The translations under genes were made by a program, and so were the position numbers. Below are positions 1 through 6,497 of a stretch of DNA of 28,769 bases, one piece after another (position 1 is the stretch's first letter; every line of letters begins with the position of its first letter). Source of the DNA: CAYLSO01 sp964386525 (GTDB lineage Bacteria > Eisenbacteria > RBG-16-71-46 > DASYSL01); contig CAYLSO010000006.1 in NCBI GenBank assembly GCA_964386525.1, positions 1 through 28,769 of the forward strand, read 5' to 3'. The notes under the pieces were generated by a model. The model was not told the origin of the DNA. It searched no databases and worked only from the letters and a program-made list of their open reading frames with translations.

Positions 1-579
1 CACCGGGATGCGTGCGCCCGGGTCGCCGACGGCGGCCTGCATCTCCTCCTCGATCCACTGGACGGTCTCGAGCCAGTCGGCTTTCGAGATGCCCATGTTG
101 TTGCCGGACTCGAGGCTCAAGGTGACCACGGCTTGCAGGTCGGGGGGGACGAGGCCCATCTCGGTCAGCGCGCTGCGGGCGGCGCGCAGGACACCGGCGA
201 TGTGGATGCCGGTGGTGCAGTTGAGGCTACATCGGCCGCAGCCCGAGCAACGGCCGTAGACCGCCTCGACCCACTTGCGGGCCATGCCGCGGTCGAAGTC
301 GCGGGCGCCGACCAGGCCGGGGGCGAGCTTGCCCACCGTCGTGAAGTGGCGCCGGAAGACCGCCACCACCTGCTCGAGCTTGTGGGCCGGGATCGACTCC
401 AGCTCGCCGTCGGCGCGGAAGTAGTGGCAAGAGTTCGCGCACAGGCCGCAGCGCACGCAGGTGTTGAGGTAGGACGCCTCCGCCTCCCCCAGCCTGGCGC
501 GGAAGACCGCCAGGCCACGCGCCAGGTCGGCGGGGGTCAGCCGCTCCAGCCGGGCTTCGAGGTCGCCGAGGTCGAGCAT
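1..579 (-). CDS. DsrK/HdrC-like 4Fe-4S protein (partial, C-terminus off the window)
   Basis: The first 193 residues of an iron-sulfur protein that continues past the left edge. Two CxxCxxCxxxC motifs, at residues 41-51 (CVRCGLCANSC) and 111-121 (CSGCGRCSLNC), form a ferredoxin-like 4Fe-4S dicluster domain of the HdrC / DsrK N-terminal type. In known DsrMK and HdrED complexes this subunit takes electrons from the membrane cytochrome b and reduces a disulfide using C-terminal CCG domains. That part is outside the window, so HdrC-like versus full DsrK-like cannot be decided. It is the last visible gene of a minus-strand operon, 20 bases after the DsrM-like gene and downstream of dsrC. Those neighbours support a role in electron transfer to DsrC. 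The ATG at 579 is chosen because it gives a clean N-terminus; the ribosome-binding site is weak, a GGGAG about 12 bases upstream. Confidence 0.85.
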   Translation of the reverse strand, partial: MLDLGDLEARLERLTPADLARGLAVFRARLGEAEASYLNTCVRCGLCANSCHYFRADGELESIPAHKLEQVVAVFRRHFTTVGKLAPGLVGARDFDRGMARKWVEAVYGRCSGCGRCSLNCTTGIHIAGVLRAARSALTEMGLVPPDLQAVVTLSLESGNNMGISKADWLETVQWIEEEMQAAVGDPGARIPV

Positions 580-599
580 GGTGTGGCGGGCTCCCGGGC

Positions 600-1220
600 T
601 CAGGCCGCCGGCGGCAGCACGCCGCGCCGGCCGAAGTGGACGCCGGAATGCCAGCGCGTGCTGAAGAAGAAGACGCAGTGGCGGATCTTGCCGAGCGGCA
701 GGTAGAGGAGCAACAGCATGGCGACGATCATCTGCGCCGCTGCCGCCGCCGGCGCCAGCGTGCGCACGCAGGTCAGCGCCACGAACAGCGTCGTCAGCCC
801 GTTGGCCACGAAGTCGTCCGGCAGGCTCAGCGCCCGCAGATGGCGCTCCCGAACGCGGCGGACCAGCAGCACGGCTCCCGCCAGCGCGCCCAGCAGGCTG
901 AGGACGCGCAGACCGGCGAGCGGCACCCCGGCAGGCGTCGCCCCGGCCAGCGCCAGCGCCAGGGCCGCCAGGCTGGCGAAGACCCCGAGGTGATAGGTGA
1001 CACCGGTGAAGTAGACCGGGAGGTTCTCGCGAGCGCTCTCCTTGGCCGCCGGCGACAGGCCGGGGCCGAAGGCGTAGGCGACGCCGCGGGCGGCGCTCCC
1101 GGCCGCGGGCGCGAACCACTCGCGCCGGCCGTAGGCGCGCGAGCGCAGATACTGCGCGCCGAGCGCCAGCAGGGCCCAGGCCGCCGCGACCAGGACGCCG
1201 ACGCGCAGCGGATCCGCCAT
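600..1220 (-). CDS. DsrM/NarI-like membrane cytochrome b subunit
   Basis: A 206-residue hydrophobic protein with about five predicted membrane segments, near residues 6-24, 75-97, 103-120, 136-156 and 160-177. His77 (TYHLGV) lies in the second segment and His181 (GKIRHC) at the end of the last. These are plausible heme b ligands, as in the NarI/DsrM/HdrE family, where the subunit oxidises a quinol and passes electrons to a cytoplasmic Fe-S partner. It starts 4 bases after the dsrC stop and is followed closely by the Fe-S protein, so translation is probably coupled. It is somewhat short for the family, and the extra hydrophilic stretch at residues 25-70 is unusual. The DsrM-like call rests on topology and neighbours more than on clear sequence identity. 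Confidence 0.7.
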   Translation of the reverse strand: MADPLRVGVLVAAAWALLALGAQYLRSRAYGRREWFAPAAGSAARGVAYAFGPGLSPAAKESARENLPVYFTGVTYHLGVFASLAALALALAGATPAGVPLAGLRVLSLLGALAGAVLLVRRVRERHLRALSLPDDFVANGLTTLFVALTCVRTLAPAAAAAQMIVAMLLLLYLPLGKIRHCVFFFSTRWHSGVHFGRRGVLPPAA

Positions 1221-1224
1221 GCCG

Positions 1225-1545
1225 CTAGACGCAGCCGTCGGGCTTGGGCAGGCCCGCCAGCTTGCAGGCGCCTTTGGCGGGACCCGAGGGGAAGAGCTCG
1301 TAGATGCGCTTCAGGGGCAGGCCGGTGGTCTTGCAGATGGCGCGCACCATGGGCGCCGACTGCTTCTCCTCGTAGTTCCGCCGGATGAAGCGGAGGACCG
1401 CCCAGTGCTCGTCGGTGAGGGCGTCGAGGTTCTCCTCGGCCCGCGCGAGCAGCAGGGCGACCTCGTCGTCCCACTCCTCGGGGTGGACGAGGAAACCCTC
1501 CTCGTTCAGCTCGAGCGAGCGGCCGTTGTGATCGATCGTCGGCAC
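1225..1545 (-). CDS. dsrC: DsrC, sulfur-carrier protein with both redox cysteines
   Basis: A 106-residue member of the DsrC/TusE family. The C-terminal arm reads GACKLAGLPKPDGCV, with Cys94 and penultimate Cys105 separated by ten residues. This CX10C pair is the hallmark of true DsrC, which carries sulfur as a trisulfide between the two cysteines. TusE proteins have only the last cysteine. The body carries family features such as GFL at 17-19 and HWAVLRFIRRNY at 47-58. The start is GTG at 1545, nine bases after the stop of the P-loop gene, with a purine-rich AGGGGGC upstream. Downstream come the DsrM- and DsrK-like genes, matching the known DsrC-trisulfide/DsrMK electron route. No dsrAB or dsrJOP is visible here. 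Confidence 0.93.
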   Translation of the reverse strand: MPTIDHNGRSLELNEEGFLVHPEEWDDEVALLLARAEENLDALTDEHWAVLRFIRRNYEEKQSAPMVRAICKTTGLPLKRIYELFPSGPAKGACKLAGLPKPDGCV

Positions 1546-1554
1546 GCCCGCCCC

Positions 1555-2535
1555 CTAGCCGCCCGGCGCCGAGACGTCCACCAGCCGGTCGAGCGCCTCC
1601 TTGATTCCGGCGCGCAGCGCGGCGACGTCCGCCGGCTTCCAGGCCTCGCGGTCGGCGCGCGCGAAAGTCGTCTTGTCGACGCGGTTGTCGAAGCGGCCCA
1701 GCGGCAGCAGGTAGGTCTGGCCCCGCGTCTCCACCCGCACCGTGTCGGGGCGGCCGGACTGCTCGATCAGCCACGCCATATCGTCGCAGCCGTAGTCGCC
1801 CATCATCACGGCGATAGGCACGCCGTGATGGAGGATCGAGCCCGGGTCCTTGGGGTCGGTGCGCTCGCGGTTCTTGCGGCGCGACTCCTCGGGGGTCACC
1901 CACACGTAGAGGATCGCGGAGCGCGCGAGGATGGCGTCCGAGAGCGTCGCCAGGGAATAGCGGTAGCCGAGCGGCGTGGGCAGCGGCGGCGTCGCGCCGT
2001 CCGGGCCGCCGCGCGCGAACTCCATGACCACCGTGCGGCCCTCGAGGCTGTCGGGGACGCCGGCGTTCTTGTCGCGCAGCAGGTTGGCGCTCTCCTTGGC
2101 CAGCGCGCGCACCAGGGCGGCGCGCGCCTCCGCCGGGAGCTTCCCCAGCACCGGCTCGGCGCCCACCCGGGCGCGGGCCGCGTCGAAGCGGTCGAGCAGC
2201 CACTCCGAGGCCGACGCAGGGGCCGCGTGACGGCGCTGGACGAGGTCGTCGAAGTCTTCGTTCAGCAGCTCGATCAGCATCCCCCAGTCGAGCGGCTCCT
2301 TCATCGGCAGGTCGTCCGAGTCGAAGAAGACCCCGTCGCGGCCGAGCTTGCGCAGCTCCTGGCTGACACGCCGCATCATGTGCACGTAGGGGTAGTCGTC
2401 GAGCTGCACCGTGGGGCCGAGATGGAAATCGTCGCGGGACTCGTCGGGACCGAGTTGCGCCAGGTAGCGGCGCACCTCGCTCTTCCCGGACGCGGGGAGC
2501 GCGAGGAGCAGGAGCACGTCGATGAGCTGGGGCAT
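1555..2535 (-). CDS. Uncharacterised P-loop NTPase-like protein, first gene of the dsrC operon
   Basis: A 326-residue soluble protein that I do not recognise. After a hydrophobic first strand (residues 4-12) comes a Walker-A-like loop, ALPASGKSE at 12-20, in which the usual first Gly is Ala. Such a loop at the extreme N-terminus resembles small P-loop kinases or the AAA_33 group. An acidic VFFDSDDLPMKEPLDWG stretch follows near residues 90-105, and VTPEESRRKNRERTDP in the middle resembles the arginine-bearing lid of nucleotide or sugar kinases. The ATG at 2535 is preferred over an upstream in-frame start because the P-loop strand begins directly after it. It ends nine bases before dsrC, so it is the first gene of that operon. 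Its substrate is unknown and kinase activity is only an inference. Confidence 0.75.
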   Translation of the reverse strand: MPQLIDVLLLLALPASGKSEVRRYLAQLGPDESRDDFHLGPTVQLDDYPYVHMMRRVSQELRKLGRDGVFFDSDDLPMKEPLDWGMLIELLNEDFDDLVQRRHAAPASASEWLLDRFDAARARVGAEPVLGKLPAEARAALVRALAKESANLLRDKNAGVPDSLEGRTVVMEFARGGPDGATPPLPTPLGYRYSLATLSDAILARSAILYVWVTPEESRRKNRERTDPKDPGSILHHGVPIAVMMGDYGCDDMAWLIEQSGRPDTVRVETRGQTYLLPLGRFDNRVDKTTFARADREAWKPADVAALRAGIKEALDRLVDVSAPGG

Positions 2536-2681
2536 GACAGGAGCCTCGGTTGGGGATCCGGACGTGGCGGCGCCGGAACCGGCGCTCCACCGCATACGGG
2601 CCGGAGGATAGCAGAACCGCGGCCCCGCCGCCGCTGGGCTGCCCCCCCCGAGACCCGGCCGCCCGGCTGGGGCTATTACGC

Positions 2682-2710
2682 TTTCCCGACCCGGACACGC
2701 GGGTTAGAGT
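2682..2710 (+). promoter_or_regulatory. Weak candidate sigma-70 promoter for the outer-membrane protein pair
   Basis: TTTCCC and TAGAGT are separated by 17 bases, ending about 58 bases before the ATG at 2769. Only three and four positions match consensus, so this is a guess. It lies in the 233-base gap between divergent genes. A promoter for the minus-strand P-loop/dsrC operon should also be in this gap, but I cannot pick one out. Confidence 0.2.
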
Positions 2711-2768
2711 AGCGGCCGCCTGGCACCCCTCCGGCGCCCAGGCTCCACCGCAATCAGAAGAGGGAGAC

Positions 2769-3431
2769 ATGAGACGAATCCAAGTACCTCTGGCGATGGC
2801 CGCCCTGCTGGCCGCCGCGCTCGCGGCCGGCGGCGAACCCGCCCACGCGGCTGCGGTGGGCGCCGTGGTCGGACTGAACCGGGGGGGGATCAGCGGCGAC
2901 GCCCCGCCGGACGCCGAGTACAGCGGCAAGACCGGCCTGATCGCCGGGGCGCAAGGCGAGATCGGCATCGGTTCGGACATCTTCCTGAGCCTGCAACCGA
3001 TGTTCGTGCAGCGGGGCACGGGCATCCGGCTCGCCGACTCCGAAGACAACTCCTCGGAGGACAGCTTGAGCGTGGCCCTCGACTACCTCGCGGTCCCGGT
3101 CGTGGTGAAGTTCCTCGCGGCGGGCGGGCGCACGTACGTGGCCGGCGGCCTCGACGTCGCCTTCCTGACGGCGGCCACGCTCTCGGGTCGCGGGCCGGAC
3201 GAGGACGTGAAGGACTCGTTCCAGAGCCTCGACGTCGGCGCGCTGCTGGGCGTCGGAGTCGTGTTCCCGATCGGGCGCCCCCGCCTCACCGTGGAGGCGC
3301 GCTACGTGATGGGGCTGGTCAACCTGGCGGACCCCGCGGCGGACGGCTCGACCCCGAACCTGCCGGACCGTTTCCGCTCCACCGGGCTGCAAATCACCGC
3401 GGGAGTGCTCTTCCCGCTCGGGAGGCCCTGA
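2769..3431 (+). CDS. Outer-membrane beta-barrel protein (porin-like fold)
   Basis: A 220-residue exported protein. Residues 1-27 form a signal peptide: MRRIQ, a long hydrophobic Ala/Leu core, then AHA before the predicted cleavage. The mature part has alternating hydrophobic strands, including GAQGEIGIGSDIFLSLQPMF, LDYLAVPVVVKFL, VGALLGVGVVFPIG, LTVEARYVMGLVNL and LQITAGVLFPL. This is typical of an eight-stranded small barrel of the PorT / outer membrane protein beta-barrel superfamily. It lacks the usual C-terminal aromatic residue, ending in Gly-Arg-Pro. The ATG at 2769 follows AGGGAG. Its stop overlaps the next ATG by one base (TGATG), so the two barrel genes are translationally coupled. 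No specific cargo can be named. Confidence 0.8.
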   Translation: MRRIQVPLAMAALLAAALAAGGEPAHAAAVGAVVGLNRGGISGDAPPDAEYSGKTGLIAGAQGEIGIGSDIFLSLQPMFVQRGTGIRLADSEDNSSEDSLSVALDYLAVPVVVKFLAAGGRTYVAGGLDVAFLTAATLSGRGPDEDVKDSFQSLDVGALLGVGVVFPIGRPRLTVEARYVMGLVNLADPAADGSTPNLPDRFRSTGLQITAGVLFPLGRP

Positions 3432-4402
3432 TGCGCACCTCGAACGGACACGCGCGCGGCGGCCTCGCCGCACTGTGGGTAACCGCGGCCCTGGCGGCAG
3501 CGGGCGTGGGGCTCCCGGCCCCAGCGGCCGCACAGGACATCCGGCGCCCCCACCTGGCCGGCCACACGTTCCTGTCCACCGATCTCATCCCCGAGGCCTT
3601 CATAAGCACCTACGTGCGCAACTCGCTCGGCTACGCCCAGGCCCTCGACATCGACTATCCGCCGGTGGTCGTGCGAGGCGACACGCTGGTGACCTTGCAG
3701 GGGGATCTGGTCTACGCCCTTCTCGGCTTCGAGTACGAGCAGGCGGTCAAGGATTGGATCGCGGTGCGTGCGACGATCAACCTGCGCACCCGTCTCGGCA
3801 CGCAGGCCGCCTCGCTGGTGAGGGACGGCGTGACCGTGAGCACCGGCTTCGACTTCGGCTGGAAGGCACGGCTGCACCAGTCGCGCAAGACCATTCTGTC
3901 CGGATCGCTGCTGGCCTCCAGGCAGTCTTACACCGCCGTGGATCTGGGCCAGTTCGTCGAGGACGTGATCGATGGAGCGCCGAACCCGCGCCTCATCGAC
4001 GAGATCCCGGTGGTCCGCGGCCGTGGCGGGCTGCACTTCGCGTGGGCGGTGAGCCGGCCGTTCGGAGTGACCCTGTTCGGGGAGACGTCCTACGGCGAGG
4101 CCCCGCGGCGCGGGGAGACCGAGAGCTGGGAGTATAGCTACGGCGCGTGCGTGGATTTCGACGCCGGAGCCGCGTGGGACATCCCGTTGGGAGCCGCGCT
4201 CGCCTACCGCCAGACGTCGCTGCCCGAGATGAACTCGTCGGTCCCCGACATCGGCCGCCAGGCGATCTTGCGCCTGGCCTACAACGCGCAGCCCGACTTC
4301 GTGGTCGGGGTGGACCTCGTCGGCATCTTCAACCACGAGAACTCCCGCCGCGAGGCGATGGTCGCGACCGGCGCGATGGTCACCCTGCGTTATTATTTCT
4401 GA
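3431..4402 (+). CDS. Predicted outer-membrane barrel protein of unknown function
   Basis: A 323-residue protein with a signal peptide (residues about 1-35, ending APAAAQD). The mature chain is rich in alternating beta strands and ends in RYYF. The C-terminal Phe is the known recognition signal for the BAM outer-membrane assembly machinery. Strands are evident near WIAVRATINLRTRL, VSTGFDFGWKARL, GVTLFGETSYG, AALAYRQTS, ILRLAYNA and MVTLRYYF. I recognise no family. It is coupled to the preceding barrel gene by a one-base stop/start overlap, so the pair is probably made in step and may act together at the outer membrane. It is followed by a hairpin shared with the convergent gene at 4464. Confidence 0.72.
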   Translation: MRTSNGHARGGLAALWVTAALAAAGVGLPAPAAAQDIRRPHLAGHTFLSTDLIPEAFISTYVRNSLGYAQALDIDYPPVVVRGDTLVTLQGDLVYALLGFEYEQAVKDWIAVRATINLRTRLGTQAASLVRDGVTVSTGFDFGWKARLHQSRKTILSGSLLASRQSYTAVDLGQFVEDVIDGAPNPRLIDEIPVVRGRGGLHFAWAVSRPFGVTLFGETSYGEAPRRGETESWEYSYGACVDFDAGAAWDIPLGAALAYRQTSLPEMNSSVPDIGRQAILRLAYNAQPDFVVGVDLVGIFNHENSRREAMVATGAMVTLRYYF

Positions 4403-4424
4403 GCGGCGTGGACCGCGGTGGCGC

Positions 4425-4451
4425 GAGGGCCGGCGGCGATCGCCGGCCCTC
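4425..4451. terminator. Hairpin between convergent genes, probable bidirectional terminator
   Basis: A perfect 11-base-pair stem (4425-4435 with 4441-4451) and a five-base GCGAT loop lie between the convergent barrel genes ending at 4402 and 4464. There is no clear T-run on either side, so its efficiency is uncertain. Confidence 0.55.
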
Positions 4452-4463
4452 CGCATTCGGGGC

Positions 4464-5219
4464 TCAGAACCGGTAGATCACCGACGCCACCGCGTAGTGC
4501 AGCCAGGCGAAGGTGTAGACCTCGTCGTTGTCGGCGCCGCCCTCGAGCGTGCGGTAGCCGAGGGCGAGGCTGGTGCCCGAGCTGATCTGGTAGCGCCCCT
4601 TGAGCGAGACGTCGAAAGCCCGCCCCTGCGGCGCCGCCAGCCCGTCGGCGTCGAGCTCGAGCTGCACGTCGGGCGACAGGGCCACCTGGCCGTTGAGGTT
4701 CAACAGCGGCACGAACCCGAAGTCGGTCTTCTCGGCCTGCGTCCCGGGCTGCGCCAGCGCGATGCGCGCGTCGCGGATCTTGCCGGTGAGGCCGATCCGC
4801 CACTGCCAGCGCGCGCCGCTGTGGACGAGATACCGGTAGCTCAGCCGGTACGAGTTGAACTTGTAGGTCGCGTCGGTGCTGACGCCGGGCGCGAAGGTCT
4901 CCCCCGCGAAGCTCACGCTGTCGGCGAGCGTCCCCTCGCCCTTGAGGATGAGCGGGGCGATCGTGAGCCGCAGGCTGCTCTTCCGCGACGCGTCCCAAGT
5001 GAGGTAGATGCGGCCGGAGGCGTACGGCCCGCTGCCGAGGACGTCGACCAGCGAGAACTCGGTGCCGGTGTCCCCGGGGATGCGCACGTCGTTGCGCGAC
5101 TGCCAGACGAGGCCCCCTTCCACCTCGGCCTGGAAGCGCGGGGGGTCGTCGCCCGCCCGAGCGGCGGCGGCCGGGACCAGGACGAGGAAACAGGCGGTCA
5201 GCAAGGCACGGCGGATCAC
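4464..5219 (-). CDS. Predicted outer-membrane beta-barrel protein
   Basis: A 251-residue protein starting at GTG 5219, where AAGGGGG sits just upstream and a signal peptide begins at once (VIRRALLTACFLVLVPAAAARA). The mature chain alternates polar and hydrophobic residues in about eight to twelve strands: FQAEVEGGLVWQSR, ASGRIYLTWDA, SLRLTIAPLIL, YKFNSYRLSYRYLV, WQWRIGLTGKI, VQLELDADGL, SLALGYRTLEG and SVIYRF. The last residue is Phe, the usual BAM signal. I cannot assign a family or cargo. It is convergent with the two barrel genes at 2769-4402 and divergent from the carbamoyltransferase operon. A longer in-frame reading from 5303 exists but would bury the signal peptide, so it was not used. 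Confidence 0.75.
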   Translation of the reverse strand: MIRRALLTACFLVLVPAAAARAGDDPPRFQAEVEGGLVWQSRNDVRIPGDTGTEFSLVDVLGSGPYASGRIYLTWDASRKSSLRLTIAPLILKGEGTLADSVSFAGETFAPGVSTDATYKFNSYRLSYRYLVHSGARWQWRIGLTGKIRDARIALAQPGTQAEKTDFGFVPLLNLNGQVALSPDVQLELDADGLAAPQGRAFDVSLKGRYQISSGTSLALGYRTLEGGADNDEVYTFAWLHYAVASVIYRF

Positions 5220-5293
5220 GGTCGTGGCCCCCTTGGGATGCGCCCGGCCACAAAGGCCGGGTCGCGCCGGACAGGTTGTCGCTGGAAAGTGAT

Positions 5294-5322
5294 TTGACAG
5301 CATACAGCAGGCCGTGTAAAAG
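5294..5322 (+). promoter_or_regulatory. Candidate sigma-70 promoter of the carbamoyltransferase operon
   Basis: A perfect TTGACA (5294-5299), a 17-base spacer and TAAAAG (5317-5322) preceded by TG. The local sequence is distinctly AT-richer than its surroundings. It would give a leader of roughly 240 bases before the argF-like ATG at 5570. This is the best promoter-like sequence in the window. Confidence 0.5.
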
Positions 5323-5351
5323 GCCGAATAGGCCCAAGAACAAAGGGGTCG

Positions 5352-5365
5352 CCGCCTTCGGGCGG
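5352..5365 (+). other. Short leader hairpin with a UUCG tetraloop
   Basis: CCGCC TTCG GGCGG forms a five-base-pair GC stem capped by the very stable UUCG tetraloop, inside the predicted leader of the carbamoyltransferase operon. It may only be a stabilising 5' structure. Confidence 0.35.
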
Positions 5366-5370
5366 GGCGG

Positions 5371-5420
5371 GACGTCGCCTACGAAATGGTCCGCTTTATG
5401 CAAGATGGGAAGGCGACGTC
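5371..5420 (+). promoter_or_regulatory. Leader inverted repeat, possible anti-terminator or operator
   Basis: GACGTCGCCT (5371-5380) and AGGCGACGTC (5411-5420) are perfect ten-base inverted repeats around a 30-base, AT-richer loop. In RNA they form a long-loop hairpin; in DNA they could be a repressor site. They sit between the candidate promoter and the terminator-like hairpin at 5489-5513, so a regulatory role is plausible but unproven. Confidence 0.4.
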
Positions 5421-5562
5421 GACTATCGGGCGCCCGATCAACTCAAGCCTGCTCGCTCACCGGTGTGCTCTCCAGCCCCGTGACCGCTGGCGGCCCCGGG
5501 CGCCCTTTTTCTTGCGCTCTCTGACCCGCGTCGTGCTCCGTGCCCGTTCCGCCGCACCCTGA
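5386..5562 (+). CDS. Possible arginine-rich leader peptide (58 residues)
   Basis: A short open frame starts at ATG 5386, inside the loop of the leader hairpin. Its TGA at 5560-5562 is seven bases before the argF-like ATG and overlaps that gene's GAGG ribosome-binding site. It would encode 58 residues, 11 of them Arg, including RDRWRPR at 32-38, which overlaps the terminator-like hairpin. Arg-rich leader peptides are a known route for attenuation of amino-acid genes. Against it, the codon use (CAA, GAT, ACT, TCA) is unlike the neighbours, the ribosome-binding site is poor, and Arg codons are common in any GC-rich frame. It is recorded because its position is striking. Confidence 0.2.
   Translation: MVRFMQDGKATSTIGRPINSSLLAHRCALQPRDRWRPRAPFFLRSLTRVVLRARSAAP
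5489..5513 (+). terminator. Terminator-like hairpin with T-run inside the operon leader
   Basis: A GC stem of six pairs with one bulged G (5489-5495 with 5499-5504) and a three-base loop is followed directly by CTTTTTCTT (5505-5513). It lies 57 bases before the argF-like start codon, so if it works it would stop transcription ahead of the operon, as an attenuator does. Confidence 0.35.
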
Positions 5563-5569
5563 GGTCCCC

Positions 5570-6487
5570 ATGAGCCCCACCGACTTCCTGTCCATCCGCG
5601 ATTTCACGCCCAAGGAGATCCGCCGCCTCCTCGAGGTCGCCGAGTGGCTGAAGGCCAATCCGCAGGTCTACTCCGGCGCCCTGCGCGGCAAGACGCTGGC
5701 GCTGATCTTCGAGAAGCCGTCGCTGCGCACGCGCGTCACCTTCGACGTCGGCATCCAGCAGCTCGGCGGGTTCTCCGTCTACCTCTCCCCCGCCGAGATC
5801 AACCTCGGCAAGCGCGAGTCGGTGTACGACGTCGCCAAGAACCTCGAGCGCATGGTGCAGGGCATCATGGTCCGCACCTTCGCGCACGAGGTCGCCGAGG
5901 GCCTGGCCGAGCACGCGTCCATCCCCGTGATCAACGGACTCACCGACTACAGCCACCCCTGCCAGGCGATGGCCGACTACCTCACCCTGATCGAGGCCAA
6001 GGGCCGGCTCGAGGGGCTGAAGGTCGCCTTCGTCGGCGCCGGCAACAACGTCGCCCACTCCCTGATGTTCGCCGGCGCGCAGCTCGGCGTCCACGTCACG
6101 GTGGCCACGCCCAAGGGCTACGAGCCCGACGCCGCCGCACTCGCCTGGGCGCAGGAGCGCGCCAAGCAGACCGGCGGCAGCTGCCGCGTCGTCAACGACC
6201 CGGTGGAGGGCGTCAAGGGCGCCGACGCCGTCTACACCGACGTGTGGGCGGGCATGGGCCAGGAGGACGAGGCCGCCAAGCGCAGGCCGGTGTTCCTGCC
6301 CTTCCAGGTGAACGGCAAGCTCTTCGCGCAGGCCAAGCCGGACGCCGTCTTCCTGCACTGCCTGCCGGCGCACCGCGGCGAGGAGGTCACCGACGAGGTC
6401 ATCGACTCGCCGCGCTCGGTCGTCTTCCCGGAGGCCGAGAACCGACTGCACGCGCAGAAGTCCATCCTGCTCGAGCTGATGAAATAG
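5570..6487 (+). CDS. argF: Ornithine carbamoyltransferase (OTC)
   Basis: A 305-residue enzyme that interconverts ornithine plus carbamoyl phosphate with citrulline in the cytoplasm. The carbamoyl-phosphate motif is FEKPSLRTRVTF (48-58 region; S51, R53, T54, R55), followed by HPCQ at 129-132 and HCLPAHRG at 263-270. HPCQ and HCLP mark OTC rather than aspartate carbamoyltransferase. The ornithine loop, normally DxWxSMG, reads DVWAGMG at 224-230, so the conserved Ser is Gly228. This may change amino-acid binding. The ATG at 5570 is chosen because GAGG lies five bases upstream; a GTG at 5540 is less likely. It is followed after 10 bases by carbamate kinase. That partner suggests a catabolic, ATP-yielding direction, but no arginine deiminase is present here. 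Confidence 0.92.
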   Translation: MSPTDFLSIRDFTPKEIRRLLEVAEWLKANPQVYSGALRGKTLALIFEKPSLRTRVTFDVGIQQLGGFSVYLSPAEINLGKRESVYDVAKNLERMVQGIMVRTFAHEVAEGLAEHASIPVINGLTDYSHPCQAMADYLTLIEAKGRLEGLKVAFVGAGNNVAHSLMFAGAQLGVHVTVATPKGYEPDAAALAWAQERAKQTGGSCRVVNDPVEGVKGADAVYTDVWAGMGQEDEAAKRRPVFLPFQVNGKLFAQAKPDAVFLHCLPAHRGEEVTDEVIDSPRSVVFPEAENRLHAQKSILLELMK

Positions 6488-6497
6488 CGGCGGCCGC

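Noticed and set aside
827..3049. A long minus-strand open frame over the dsrC operon
   Set aside because: It crosses the recognisable dsrC and DsrM-like genes in another frame and has no family features.
5276..5524. A plus-strand open frame over the leader region (82 residues)
   Set aside because: It has no ribosome-binding site or family features, and it starts upstream of the predicted promoter.
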